Positions 50,025 to 64,000 are shown, counted from the first letter of the stretch. The stretch is DNA of 64,000 bases from Lytechinus pictus (GCF_037042905.1 NW_026974141.1:1015001-1079000); one strand, 5' to 3'. Notes: generated from the sequence alone by a model not told the origin. Numbers and translations are program-made.

Positions 50025-50235
50025 TCCTGTCACATCGTTCTGTGCAAGCCTTGTGTGTGACTTGCAGGTGACTATTCTTTGCTACCCGCAGGTTGGCCGC
50101 ATTGACAGTATCTCACTTGCAGTTGCTTACTGGAGCACACGGAAGCCTGATTCGGGCGCAGACACGTTTTGAACATGTTCAAAACTCACGCAACTCACCC
50201 TTACTTGCGGGGAACGATGTGGCACGGCCCTTTGC
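50025..50235. mobile_element. Copy of the CTGTCACATCGTTC inverted-repeat family
   Basis: Left CCTGTCACATCGTTCTGTGC is inverted as GGAACGATGTGGCACGGCC at the right; central TTTTGAACATGTTCAAAAC, also present in the split copy near 35245. Confidence 0.7.
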
Positions 50236-51790
50236 GAAATGTTTCTCTTCTGTTATAATTATATTTCCTCAGATTTTATATTATTTGATACATAACGTTC
50301 TGGCAATGTTGTATTTAAAATTGATAATGTCATATCAGAATGATGTGTAAAATTAGAACATTGTACTTGGGGTATCAGTGGGCAATGATAAAAAGCACTT
50401 CATTCATCTTACAAAACAACTGTAAACTGATCTTCTTTACATTTTCTTTTATTTTCATATTCATACGAAATATATAAAAGGGACACAAAATAATGTGTAT
50501 GAAAGATATACAAGAGAATTGGGGAATGAAACAGAGGGTGTGGGGTTTGGGATGGAAGAGAGAGACGGGGATGAAATATTGATGGAGGAAGAGAGAGAGG
50601 GGTAGAGGAGAGGGGAAGAGAGATGATTAGCGGGTAGAGGAAGAAGATAGAGAATACAAGAGGGGGAGGGAGGGAGATAGAGAAAAGAGGGCTTGACGGA
50701 TTGAACAAAATAATAGAGTAGATTTAATTTAGTTTACTGATTGAAATCCATACTAACTGGATTATTCATAATTTCAACAGCAATCGTTAAGGGAGCAAAT
50801 ATCACAAAACAGTTTAATAAACGGATTAATAGTTAATAAAATCAAAGCAAGTTAATCCACATTATAACATTGGAATCTACAGTAGGCTACATTTAACTGC
50901 CATTTAATATTACAGGTATAATTAAACGAGAAGCAACAAATCAGTAAAAAAGTGTATACATGCTTGTGTATTGCACACTTTTGCATGAGAAAAGATAATT
51001 GGGGTTATAAGTTACAAGAGGAGAGGGGGCAGTAGGCCTATTACCACTTTGTGGATACGATAATGTAGAAAGGGCGTGGAGGGAGGGGTTTAAAGGGAAT
51101 AAGATAGCGGTAGCCGATCCTGGTATTAGAAATAAGGGGGCACAAATAGCAAATTTTGAAAATACGAGGGGGGGGGGGCGTCCATTGTGTCTCCACCTGG
51201 ATCGATCCACCACCTAACATTATATAGACTGAAGTGTGAGTTGTGAGGTAGAGAAAGGTCTTTGACACTTGAGTTGTATGATGTGATGTGATCCGTTGTT
51301 GGGTGTGAGAGCGATCGAGGAGGTCTTGAAAGGGAAGAAATTTTAGCGAATGTGTGAGAAGATATGAGATAGGGTGATATATCATTCGTATGGTACTGGA
51401 ATATCTCTAAATGGTGATACTTTCGACAGATACAGGCTCATTTTTAATATCTTTCTCTCTCTTCCTCTTACCCTTCTTCTTTCTCTCCCCCTTCACACCA
51501 CTCCCTCTCTAGGCCTAGTGGCTAAAAGTATAATGATGTTGGTAATATACATGATTTATTCATTTTTATGTATTTATTTGTCACACATACTTAAATGGGT
51601 AGCCCAAACAGCAGTGACACTGGTTTTCATCAGGGCCCTTTTTATAAAAATACAAATTAAAATATACACGAACACATACAGATACTACAAATATGGTAAA
51701 GCAATACTAAAACTTCATGTATACACGTAGTGTACCGAGCAATATGTTACAAAGTAAAATGTGAATATTATGGCAGAATCCCGGTAATGT
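50236..51790. other. Intergenic stretch with GA-rich tract
   Basis: Purine-rich tract 50520-50700 and a G run at 51171-51178; no gene recognised. Confidence 0.4.
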
Positions 51791-52385
51791 TTAAAGGAGA
51801 ATGAAACCCTTGAAACCAGCTGAATCCATATCAAAGAGAAAAATCAAAGAAACATATTGTTGAAAGTTTGAGGAAGATTGAATGAATAATAAGAAAGTTA
51901 TGAGCATTTGAATATTGAGATCACTAATGCCATGTAGATCCTCCCATTGGCAATGCGACCAAGATCTGTGATGTCACACACGTACAACTCCCTCATTGCT
52001 TTAGTACCTTATTTCACTTATATTCTCACTTTTATAGAGTCTATCACAAGGTGAGGTGTTCTTTTTATGAGAGGACAAGTACAGAGGTTTCACAACATTA
52101 TATCATTGATGAATCGTTTGTCATATGATATTAGAATGAGCAAAAAGAGATGTTTTGGGGTATATTTTCAGTGTCCAAAAGGGGAGAGTTGTTCATCTGT
52201 GACATCATAGATCTTGGTCGCATTGACAATGGGAGGATCTCCATAGCATTAGTGATCTCGAAATTCAAATGCTCATAACTCTTATATTGCTAGTCCTATT
52301 TTACTCAAACTTTTGTTGATCTTATTCTTTGATTTTTCTGCTTTCACAAAAGCTAACTTGCTCCAAGAGTTTCATTCTCCTTTAA
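51791..52385. mobile_element. ~595-bp palindromic element with TTAA ends, copy 3
   Basis: Same ends and palindromic body as the copies at 45589 and 47334. Confidence 0.85.
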
Positions 52386-53035
52386 TACTCGTTCTATCAA
52401 TTCCATTGTTGAATTTTGTCATTTTTGAAACGGCTATAAGACGCTCCTTTTCTAGTTATCCCGTAAATCGCGCCTTATACAACTGATTTGCGTTCAAGGT
52501 TCATTTCTAGCATGTCTATATAGTTATGTCCCCCTTTGACAATACATCGTTATCATGACATGGGTGATTACAATAACCTGATGTTACCTATTACAATTTA
52601 TATGTTACCTTCAGTTTTTTTTCAGTTTTATTTTTTCTCATTTGCAACAAAACAGTAAACAAAATCCATCATAAATACATTTATAACAATTGAAATGTAT
52701 AAAGAAACATGTAACACAATATATATATTTATCTAAATTATACATTTGAAACTTAATATGGATCATTAAATATTTGTGGCTGAAAATAACATGCTGGAAA
52801 TGGAGAGGTCCACTGTGAAGCTGTGCTTGTAAATCGTGGACCCCTCAAAACAAATTATTCATTAATATTAAATTACATTATTAAAATAATGATAGTGGCC
52901 AAAAGAGGGGAAGAAAAATGTGAAATAAACAATAACATGATGCATGAAATGAGTAATTTACGAAGAATAACCACAAGGAGAGACGATGAGAAGAACATAC
53001 CTGCATGTGGACTAAAATAAGAAAATGTTTCACAG

Positions 53036-53140
53036 GTGATGTATAACGAGTATGAAGTAGACGCGCAAAGGAAACGGATCAAAGTGTATGCCTGGTTGAG
53101 CAATGGTGACGAGTTCTTCGATATCAACAATAATAACAAT
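53036..53140 (+). CDS. Possible orphan exon
   Basis: After an acceptor-like AAAATGTTTCACAG the frame reads VMYNEYEVDAQRKRIKVYAW then LSNGDEFFDIN, with mixed coding-like composition unlike the AT-rich surroundings. It then runs into an AAT/GAT microsatellite. The YDxxxQRxR/K...EFFDI pattern is faintly like ependymin-related proteins, but I would not assign it. No good donor or partner exon is seen, so it may be a gene fragment. Confidence 0.3.
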
Positions 53141-53240
53141 GATAGTGATAATAGAGATAATAATAATGTTGATGATATTGATAATCACAATAATAATAGT
53201 AATCATAATACTTATAACAAAAATAATCATGATAATAGTG
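53124..53240. repeat. (AAT)/(GAT) microsatellite
   Basis: Interrupted AATAAT, GATAAT and ATAATA tracts; Asn/Asp-rich frames here are artefacts. Confidence 0.85.
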
Positions 53241-53459
53241 AAAACCTTGCCAATCCGTGCTAGCCTCTGTCTCATACAGTATGTGTCTATAATGACAAAT
53301 GTAATGCTCTATATTTCATGATCCCCCCAGGATCCCTTAGAAATTTCTCTATTTAGGAATATGGTTAAGTATAACGGTTTTCATGGCCCATATGAGGCTC
53401 TCCTTTCGCTATTCTCCCTCCGACACCATCCGTTGCCTGTTTCTTTTTATCACTTACAT

Positions 53460-53648
53460 GTGCCGCGAAACGGGTTTGAAAGAGGAGGGGGGGGGGGGGC
53501 TGAACCGAAAGTGGGCGGGGGGGGGGGGACTGACCATGCAAAAATCGCAATCAGAAGGTAATTTTGACGTTTTTTGTACAAGGTTTTGGAAAATATTGGG
53601 TGGGGATGAAGCCCATCCAGCCCCCTCCCCCGCACTTTCGGCTCCTGA
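53460..53648. mobile_element. G-rich element, relative of 11365-11525
   Basis: TGCCGCGAAACGGGTTTGAA, two long G runs, and GACTGACCATGCAAAAATCG, then a C-rich end GCCCCCTCCCCCGCAC. Confidence 0.65.
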
Positions 53649-53662
53649 CTAATGAAGTCACA

Positions 53663-53975
53663 GGCCCGTATTCTGAAGTCGGGTTTAACTTAAACTCAGG
53701 TTTAAAGTTGTGGTTTAAGTATGGATAGCCAATTGTTACATAAATCACTAGGAGTCGAGATATCATATTCCAGCTCATTTGGCTCTCAAATCATTCGTAA
53801 TTGTCTAGGAAGTATACATATAGATGATTGTCTTCACCATTGAAGAATCAGGATAGAGCACAGTAAGCATGAGAAACATAGAACTTAATAAAAATTTTGA
53901 CACGTTTGGCTTCCCATAATTTTAGTACAGAGTTAGACCATGGTCTAAGTTAAACCTGACTTCAGAATACGGGCC
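53663..53975. mobile_element. 313-bp MITE with GGCCCGTATTCTGAAGTC ends
   Basis: GGCCCGTATTCTGAAGTCGG and its near-perfect inverse GACTTCAGAATACGGGCC bound the element; the inverted similarity continues into TTTAACTTAAAC/GTTAAACC. ACA follows the right end and precedes the left, a possible 3-bp target duplication. Confidence 0.85.
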
Positions 53976-55310
53976 ACAGAGACGGTCGCTCATCGACACG
54001 CCCCCTCCCTCCTCCTCCCTTCACCCAGGAGCCGCCCCTCGATCAATCGGGAAATTTTTTTACGGTTTACTTCAATCACCTAACCTCTCTCAGTCGCTGA
54101 CCATCGCCCACCTATCACCCCGAAAGACGGGTCTCCATGGTACCCATAATTCCACTGCCATTTCGAGATACCCGTTTCCATTTTCACCTGTTATGTTGTT
54201 TTTATCAGCGATCGGAGCCTGACGTCACCCTCTCGTTAATAATAAAGCAAACAGCTCTTTTGTAGGGCCTGAATGTTTTCACCCGATATGTCACCAGAGC
54301 ATATGTTTAAAATCTATTCTTCATTCAAATGGCGAAAAACATGTCTATATCGGATCTATTTCCTCCCCGCCCCCTTAGTGCGTACTTTTAAATAAAGAAT
54401 AACATGCGATAGTTTGTTATATTTCCCGTTGACAAACCTCCATATTTCCTCATTCGGTCTAGGTACCGACATGCTTAATAGCTTCTCTTTTGAAACAATA
54501 ACACATCTTAATAAAAGTTATTTTATATTCTGATTCATTTTTCATAACAAAATAAATTGTGATTAATGGAATTATCATCAATTGGAGTAACGTTACTGTT
54601 AATGAGTCATAAATATTAGTTTTGTCATAAACGCACCTTTGATAATTAAATATAAATAGCAATTTGTTTATTTCCTGTTAGATTTGGTTCTTATAAATTC
54701 ATCCTTTTTTTTCTTCTAACAGTCAACAAAAAAGCATCATAATATATACATTAATAGAATGTCTTCGATTATCTATTTTTTCACACTATAATAGAATCAA
54801 ATTAATCTTAGCGTTTGATTTTTATTTCACACACACTCACACACCCTTAGTCTCTTTAGCATCCCTTCTATCCCTACCTGTCTAATGCTCATACCCCTCC
54901 CTATCTTTCTGTAAATTTTGATAACCAAACTTATCAAAGAATCTATAACAACTTATCTTCGGTCTAATTTTTATCTTGTTCCCTCCACCGCTTCCTCTCC
55001 CTATTCAATCCCACACCCCTAGAATAAAATTCTACACACTTATAGCCCCTTCCCTTATAGTGGCGGCTCTTTGGTGAGGCTGGGTTGGACAGGGGGTGAC
55101 CTCAGCGTGACGTCACATTCCCCCAATTGAAAGGTACAACGCCCGAACCTTCTAATGTTCATACCCTTCTTCCTTCCTTCTCCCTTCCTTCATGACCTTC
55201 TTGTATTTATCCACTATTTGAAAAATAAAAGGGGCAGTCGCCCCTCTCCCTCCCCATAGCGCCTCCATTGTCTCCCCCTATGTTTCCAAATTTCGGGAGC
55301 CCCCTCCCCT
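53976..55310. other. Intergenic stretch without recognised features
   Basis: No exon or bounded element seen. Confidence 0.4.
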
Positions 55311-55710
55311 GGTAAATTGCCAATTCGTCTACTGCCAACTCGTCCACTCACCACATGGTCTACTTTCATTTAGTCTAATGCCATTCCGTCAATCAACATT
55401 TCGTCTAACAACCATTTGGTCCAATCATCGCTTCGTCTAATCACCATTTCTTCTAAGACTATTTCGTGTCATAACCAGTTGGTCTAATATCCATCTTAGT
55501 TTCATTCATTTTGCACAAAAGTCTTAGTCAAATTAGACCAATGGTATATGGACTACATGTCTATTGGACAAACTGGTTATTAGACGAAATGGTGATTGGA
55601 CGAATTGGCAATGAGACCATGTGGATAATGAATGAACTGATGGTAGACCAAATGATAGTAGACGAGTTGGCAATTCGACGTATTGGCATTAGATGAATCG
55701 GAAATAAACC
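55311..55710. mobile_element. 400-bp fold-back element of TAGACCAAATGG motifs, copy 2, with target duplication
   Basis: GGTAAATTGCCAATTCGTCT at the left and AGATGAATCGGAAATAAACC at the right are degenerate inverted ends. CCTCCCCT flanks both sides (55303-55310 and 55711-55718). The interior is built of ~17-bp degenerate words (GACGAAATGGTGATTGGACG and inverses). Confidence 0.8.
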
Positions 55711-57631
55711 CCTCCCCTCCAAACTCCCACTCTCTTGGGAATCCGTATTGCCACAGATATTCTCACCTGACCCACTTTTTCTTTTCGCACTTCCACGACA
55801 ACGTTTGCAACAAGAACGTTGCCATTCTCCTCCATTTCTTCTTATATTCCCCCAATGTTTGAATTCTGTCAGCTGATGAAAATCTCTAGATACGACTCCT
55901 TGGTTTAGCAGCAGAAGAAGAAGAAGAAGAAGAAGAAGAAAACCATAATGAATTTTCTTTTAAAAGTACACGTTCTTAACCCAGTTTTCTTATGGACAAG
56001 CTTAGCACTTTAGCAATCTAGCAATCTTGCATACATATTGGGAAGAAATGAAGTGGGACACAGATATAATTAGTATCCTCAATATTTGCTCCGGCGAAGG
56101 CATTTGTAATTCACCAAGATTTGGAGGGGATGGTAATTTATATCGCGAAGTTGTATTAAGACTTGAAAGTTCGCCTGACATCTCGCTTCAAAGCACATCA
56201 CATTATGCTTGATATGTTTTGTAAGTTTTAAAACAAGGTATCAATGTCTAGAATATATTACAGACATGAATACATTTACAATGTTTTTTTATTACTTCTT
56301 TTTTGGAGAATAATCATAACGTGTTTTTTTTTTTTGGGGGGGGGGTGGGACGGGGCAGACTCTCCCCTTATTCTTCTTTTGCTCGTTAAGGACACCGCGC
56401 ACTAAACGATTGGTCTGCGACCCGATTTTGGAATAAAACGTATAATTTGGTGCTAGCATTTAGACATTGAATATCTTACTGTGTAATTTTCTAAATCATC
56501 TTATAATAACCTCCCCCCCACTTGAAAAAAAATAAAAAAGGCACAGACTTGTGTTCCAGGCCTATGTCTCTTACACCTTCAGCAATTACAATAGTTCTGA
56601 AAGCTTTGCAATGTATACAGCAATTTTATATAACGATTTTAGGACTGCTGTCAATTTATTCACTAGAGCTTTTCGCACAAATCCTATACACAACGCACCA
56701 TTTCTTTTTAAAATTCAAGTCAAATAAAAATGACGTCTTTGTCCGACGTTTCAATGCTGACGACAAATTACAAATGTGTCGATTGTCAAGAGTCACGGAC
56801 GAAACTGAAGTTTCGATTCACCGACCCTCAGGCTCGAAAAAGACTACATAGTGATTTGACTTGCTTGCAGAATTGAGCGAAAAGTCCATATCGCAACAAA
56901 TCTATGGCAAGGACGCTCATGACCTCAGCTAAAACAACGTGAAGGAATACTCATTTAATATTTCAACAAAAGCGTGATTTGTTTCTAAATGATGACGTTA
57001 TAGGCAGACATAATATATAGAGTAAGGCGCCATGATTTTTCATTTTCAGATTGTTACTAAACTTGTGAAAAAAGCTTATTATGGTCAATGGGTTTTGACA
57101 ACCTCCTCTGTGATTGGATATTAATCAATGGTGCAGGTGCTAAAGGCTATCATTAACATCGAACATGTCAAAAAATATAAATGATTAGTGAAAATTACCA
57201 AGAATTATACTTTAGGGGCGTGTGAGGGATGTATGGGTGTGTGCGTGCGTGCGTGGTTGAAGGTACACCTGTGTGTATAAGAGTGTGTGTGTGTATGATG
57301 GACTTTGTGGTAGAGAGAGGGGGTTGAGGAAAGAAAACAGAAGGATTAGTGGACAAGAGTGAAGAGAGAGAGAGAGAGAGAATGTGAGGGTGGGAGGTTA
57401 CGATAAATTGGAAAGAGAAAGTGCAAAAGCAGAAAAAGAGACAGAGACAGAAACAGAGTTCTTTCTGTTTCTGTTACAGTAACTCCCGCAGGAACTCGGC
57501 AGGACAGCTTTTTGTTTGTATAATGCCAAGCCTGGCATAACCAATTACTTATGAAACATTTCACGTCTTAGTTAATCAGTCGCAGTGGCTGACCATATTA
57601 CTCTCGGGTCTTTTCATCAAAGTGGAGACAA
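55711..57631. other. Intergenic stretch with short microsatellites
   Basis: (AGA)n at 55913-55940, a G run at 56336-56345, TG-rich 57236-57296, (GA)n 57360-57381. No convincing exon; a 109-codon frame at 56522 lacks splice or domain support. Confidence 0.4.
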
Positions 57632-57706
57632 TGGCAGAGCGGGGATTCAAACTCACAGCTTCACGATTATGAGTCCAATGCTCTAACCTCTTGACCACTA
57701 GAGGTG
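57600..57706 (-). mobile_element. tRNA-derived SINE head (tRNA-Met-like)
   Basis: On the minus strand TGGTCAAGAGGTTAGAGCAT (A box), GGACTCATAATC (CAT anticodon-like) and GTGAGTTTGAATCC (B box) are in tRNA order. A non-tRNA body follows (GCTCTGCCATTGTCTCCACT). The 5' acceptor-stem part is poor, so this is a SINE or tRNA pseudogene, not a working tRNA. Confidence 0.65.
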
Positions 57707-57767
57707 GTTAATAATTTTAAGGAGAGAGAAAGATAGTAAAGGGAAAGATTGTAAAAACGAAGGAATA

Positions 57768-59703
<1,936 letters not shown>

Positions 59704-59795
59704 ATGTCAGCTATGTTCGTCAACCGTCACCGTCCTCACGCCCTTCTCCATCTCCCTCCATCTCTCTCTCCCGGCGGACCCGGCTCTAAGGGCAG
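59704..59795 (+). CDS. Possible first coding exon
   Basis: ATG at 59704 opens MSAMFVNRHRPHALLHLPPS then LSPGGPGSKG, in a GC- and CpG-richer island within AT-rich DNA, ending at a donor-like GGCAG|GTGATT. A Pro/His-rich start is typical of some first exons, but no partner exon is seen before the window ends and no family is recognised. Confidence 0.22.
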
Positions 59796-59799
59796 GTGA

Positions 59800-60911
59800 T
59801 TACGGCATTAAAAACCAGCAGGTGTGATTGAAAATACATGTATCACTTTGCGCCCATGCAAGTGTCGCCACCGAACGCAAATCTCGATCAATCCAAACGA
59901 TTAAATGATTGATATTGGGGAAGTTTCCTTTTGTATTTGTACTAAAGAGAGTTATATAAAAGCAAGCCAGCTTGGGTAACTTCAACACATTGACAGGCCG
60001 CTAAAACTCCATCACAGACTTCAACATCAAAGGTCTGGGCTAGATTATCTCGACGTCTGATTGCTTTTTACCTTTAAAATCTACGGTTTCGAGAAAAAAA
60101 ACGAGAAAGCAGTAGAAGGGAAAAGTTGAACGACGGTTACTCAACAGGTGGATAAGGATCGGCTGAGATTGGTCAGAGAGCCCCGGAGCTACGGCGCAGG
60201 CAAAGGAGAAGGGGTGGTGATTAGCAAGAATAGAGAGGCTTTTATAGATTCCAACACCGGGTGAGTGTAACACAATAAGTAGTCAAATTTCACTTCGTGC
60301 AATAGAATTTCTTAATTTGTAATGTCTTGATTTTGTGCAACAGTTGTCATGATTGTGCCATCTTGTGAGATGGTCGAATTACGATTCGAATCTTTGTTGA
60401 ATTTGTAATTTTACATTGAAAGCAAAGAGAGAAGCAATAGCCAATATCTTCACAGATCATTTTTAGAAGGCAAGCTCCCACCAAAAAAAAAAATTAAAAT
60501 GCAATATATTTGTCAGCATTAAGACATTCACGGAATTTCACTTAAAACAAAATCGAGTTGGCATTTGTACATGCAAAATTTTTTCATTATCGATCATCAA
60601 ATCAAAAGTTTTGTTATTTCATTTTTTTAAGTGCACCACATTATTCAATCGTTAGCCTCATCATCCCTCCCTTTCCCGTTATCTAGCAGCTGTTAATATC
60701 TCAAACGACTGTCGGGTTGGTTTTTATCATGGATTATTCATGATCTTTATAATATTGTGACTATATTCAATTCCTATTCGCGTTTCATTTAGAAAGTAAA
60801 TTGAATTCCAGCAAACACTGAAAAACAGCTAGATATCTTTGTTAGATGTGAAGTTCGTCGCATCCCAATACACTGCACTGTCTTGCGGAATCGCCTTCAG
60901 TATGATATACC
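59800..60911. other. Intergenic stretch
   Basis: Somewhat less AT-rich between 59800 and 60260; no exon or element recognised. Confidence 0.35.
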
Positions 60912-61128
60912 TCATACCAGGGGCTGATCCAGAATTTTCCGAAAGGGGGGGGCACATTTTTCCGAGGACAAATTTGACAAGCAAGAAAAAACAAACTTCA
61001 TTTTCAAAGGGGGGGGGGGGCACATTTCTGTTTCAACGGCATTTTTACATTACAAATTTTGATTTTGCTTCTCAAGGGGGGGGGGGGCACGGACCGGCTG
61101 TGCCCCCCCCCCTGGATCCACTAGAGCC
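60912..61128. mobile_element. G-tract element, copy 1 (CTGATCCAGAATTTTCC to TGTGCCCCCCCCCTGGATCC)
   Basis: Contains TTTGACAAGCAAGAAAAAAC, three poly-G runs each followed by CAC, and the 3' end GGACCGGCTGTGCCCC. Closely matches 62243-62465 and, in part, 32434-32505. Confidence 0.75.
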
Positions 61129-61920
61129 TCATACGCAGGTGTGGATCCAAAGTGGGGCATAGGACTATGAGCCCCCGCCCCACCCCGATAAAGAATTTTA
61201 ATTGCTTTTTACCATTATCTGATAATACCCACTCCACTTTATACGAAAAGACCCTCTTGGTACTGTTTGGGAGTTGTAGCTTCTTCCTATATTCGTCTTC
61301 TATTTTTTGTATTCTTCTTCACCTTTTCTCTTTATCTACTTCTACTACTCGCCCTCCTTTTCTTTCTTCTTGTTCTTTTGCTTCTTCTCCTCCTTGTTAC
61401 AATATTCTCCTTCTTCCTTATTTTCTTATTCTCTTCCTCCGCATCTTCAGTCTTCTCTCGTTTCCTTATTTTCTTCTTCTTCTCCCCGTATTCCATTCCC
61501 TCCTCCTCCTCCTTCCTTTTATTTTTCGTTCTCTTATTCCCTTCTTCTTCTCCCGTATTCCATTCCATCCTCCTCCTTCTTTTTCTTCTCCGTTCTCTTA
61601 TTCCCTTCTTTTTCTTCTTCTTCTTCTTCTTCGTCATCTCCTCCTTCTTCTTCTTCTTCATCATCCTTTTCTTAAAATCCTCCTCCTCTTTCTTCTTCTT
61701 GTTATTCTTCTTCTTTTTCATCATCATCTTTTTCCTTTTCTTAAATCTCCTCCTCCTCCTCCTATTCATCCTTCTCCTCCTTCTTCTTCTTCTTCTTCAT
61801 CATCATCTTCTTTTTCTTCTTCTTATTGTCATTATTATTATTATTATTAATACCATCATCATCATTATCATCATCATCATCATCATCATCGATATCATCA
61901 TCATCATTCTCTTGGGCCCG
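61129..61920. repeat. Polypyrimidine / (TTC)n / (ATC)n low-complexity tract
   Basis: Continuous CTT, TCC and CAT repeats from ~61310 to 61910. Frames of 120-232 codons on both strands are compositional artefacts. Confidence 0.9.
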
Positions 61921-62242
61921 AGAATTTGATTGTTGAACAGTTCGAGGGGCGTCGTTCCTTTTCTTTTCCACACGTACAAAATTACGGATTCTCCTTTTCA
62001 AATAAAGATCGTCCGTGGTGTTCTATTGTTCTTGTTTACGGTAAGGAGCTAATCATCTTCGTCTCCCTTGTCCATTAACATGATTAAGATGCATAAGATG
62101 CAAAAGTAATTGTCGTCTTCGAACTATAATTCTGTCCAGATTGAATAAGGTGTTCTTAATCAAATTGTTTCTAGCACGCATAGGTCATGTAAGTTCATGA
62201 TTATCATTTTGTTGTTGTTGATAACATACGCCTGTTGCAGGG

Positions 62243-62465
62243 TAGGATCCATGATTTTCCAAAGGGGGGGGGGAGGGCACATTTTCCCGAGGAAAATTTG
62301 ACAAGCAAAAAAAAAAGTTTTCACCCCAAAATAAAGGACAATTTCATCCACGTAAAAATTTGACAAGCAAAAAAACAAGGTCTTCACTTTCAAGGGGGGG
62401 GGGAGCACACTTGTGTTTTAACGGCATAACGGACCGGCTGTGCCCCCTCCCCTTGGATCCACCAG
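62243..62465. mobile_element. G-tract element, copy 2
   Basis: GGATCCATGATTTTCCAAAG, TTTGACAAGCAAAAAAAAAA (with a partial internal repeat near 62340-62390), and GGACCGGCTGTGCCCC to GGATCC. Confidence 0.75.
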
Positions 62466-62486
62466 TGCTATAATTCAGTAGTTCCA

Positions 62487-62489
<3 letters not shown>

Positions 62490-62539
<50 letters not shown>

Positions 62540-62544
62540 TTTTT
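62490..62544. repeat. (TA)n followed by poly-T
   Basis: About 20 TA units (62491-62531) then a 14-base T run. Confidence 0.95.
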
Positions 62545-62607
62545 AAGACGGTATTCAATTTCAATATTCGCGGAAGTATGTTTCATTATTTTATTACCAC
62601 GTACAGA

Positions 62608-62700
62608 AGCTGCGGAATGGTTTTGAAAGTGGGGGTGGGAGGGGGGCTGACCATGCCAAAAATTGCAATTGGTTTTGAAAAATAGGGGGGGGGGACATTG
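62608..62700. mobile_element. Fragment of the CTGACCATGC G-rich element
   Basis: CTGCGGAATGGTTTTGAAAG, then GGGGGGCTGACCATGCC and ATTGCAATT; fourth member of the family of 11365-11525. Confidence 0.6.
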
Positions 62701-64000
62701 AAAAATAACACACACAAATTGTTTTGCTTATCAGTTATATACACATCCTGGTCAGTATGCAACAAGAGAGTCATTAGTGTCTTCCTCTTACTATTTTTTT
62801 TTTTTTGCATTTTGTATTAGCGTGATCACCCAAACAATTTATAGGGGCATGACATGGCGTATGAGGCAAACATTTCTTAAAAGCTTCTAGCGAGCGAAGC
62901 GAGTGAGCAAAATTTTTGAAAACTTTAATGCAAAAAATCGATATTTTTTTCATGGAGGGGGGGGGATAGATTTTAAAGTAACATTCAGAAAATAGTATCA
63001 CATATCAACCATTTCCTCTTCATTTCTTTCTTTCTTTCCCCTTTTTCTTAATCGTGGTTTTTTATATCTATTTGTTATGGGGAAAGCCCAAAGCCCTCTT
63101 CCCTAGATCAGCGAACATTATGCATCTTATTACTAGCATACCCCCAATCTCATACACACTCACACACACACATACATATATATTCACATACGCACATATA
63201 CACTCCTAACAAGGTTGGGCAAAAAAGGGACAAATTTTTAACCACCACTGAGCAACATATTGCAACTATTGGTTAGAATCTGTCGAAATTGGGAAATAAA
63301 AACTAATAATTAGGTTATAAATTTGCTCAAGAATTGGATAATGATTGCCCAGAATATATATATTTTCTTACTAACATACATTACCATGATTACCCAACAC
63401 AGTGGACAGTATTTTGCCCAATATTTTAAGTGTGCACGTTTAGACTATCAACATAGTCTCAATATAAACACGTCTACTTTTTTATTGAAAATTGTTAGCT
63501 CCTAACATTCTTTTCTTATGAATGGAGTATTTAAATTGGTTATTCCATTCGGTTTTAATGATATAAACTTCAATTTAAAGCATAGAGTCTCATCTACCCC
63601 CCCCCCTCAAATGAACACAGATTCCAAATTGTTTTGGGCCGAATTATTTTCCAATTTTCGATGAAATTGTCACACTGTATAATGCACATCATATTCCTTT
63701 TAGCACACCATATCCCTTTTAGCACATCATCTTATATTGATCTTTTACGACCAGTTTTGTGAAATACCCCCAAGAAAGGATAATATTTCCAAAGTACGAA
63801 TCACTATGAATATAGAACAGCCTTGAAAATGTAAATAGGAGAACAAAATACCTTCAAGAGCCGCCTATCAGCTGCTTGGAAATATTAAGATGTAATTTAT
63901 TCGTTAGATTTGTTACTAAATGAAATCTCACTTACCATGATAACACCGTGAACGCTTCATCCATTCATTGGCAGTGTTGTGTTTCAGCTATTGCATTAAT
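62701..64000. other. AT-rich end of window
   Basis: A GCGAGCGAAGCGAGTGAGC repeat fragment (62891-62909) and a CA/TA-rich microsatellite (63150-63205); no gene recognised. Confidence 0.4.

Noticed and set aside
56522-56851. 109-codon plus-strand frame
   Set aside because: No recognisable domain, biased start, no flanking gene structure; the last 40 residues look protein-like but are not enough.
61152-61929. Frames of 122-232 codons on both strands
   Set aside because: Polypyrimidine and (TTC)n/(ATC)n low-complexity DNA.

Overview
The window is nuclear DNA of an animal, most likely a marine deuterostome such as an echinoderm (sea urchin-like). Four things point that way: an AT-rich background; a protein gene split into seven short exons with GT-AG introns of 0.8-12 kb; tRNA-derived SINEs; and dozens of small inverted-repeat transposons rich in poly-G/poly-C tracts. 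The species assignment is inference from texture, not a database match. There are no operons, CRISPR arrays or rRNA genes, and no intact transposase or reverse transcriptase was recognised.

Region by region. Positions 1-9793 (minus strand) hold the 5' part of a giant Glu/Met-rich gene made of about 72 units of 42-44 residues. The array is internally duplicated, and the same 2-nt frameshift plus stop occurs twice, exactly 2054 bp apart. Positions 9.8-13.2 kb are non-coding with two small inverted-repeat elements. Positions 13337-44481 (plus strand) carry one complete gene, a 310-residue Fe(II)/2-oxoglutarate-type dioxygenase of the isopenicillin-N-synthase-like fold. Its seven exons were reconstructed by splice sites and reading phase. 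One of them is a 70-nt exon, without which the frame does not close.

The introns of that gene are a transposon museum. Intron 1 has a giant palindromic fold-back element with perfect 10-bp target duplications, interrupted by another element, then hAT-like elements, one nested in another. Intron 3 has a 23-copy, ~133-bp satellite in which most monomers carry an acceptor/27-nt/donor cassette. Intron 4 has a transposon inside a transposon. Intron 5 has two decaying copies of the active-site exon. Intron 6 has a tandem-repeat element and a SINE.

Positions 44.5-64 kb show no convincing complete gene. They hold three ~590-bp palindromic elements with TTAA ends, more inverted-repeat elements, a tRNA-derived SINE head, long microsatellites, and two weak exon candidates (53036 and 59704). 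The two genes face away from each other (minus then plus), about 3.5 kb apart; nothing shows that they work together.
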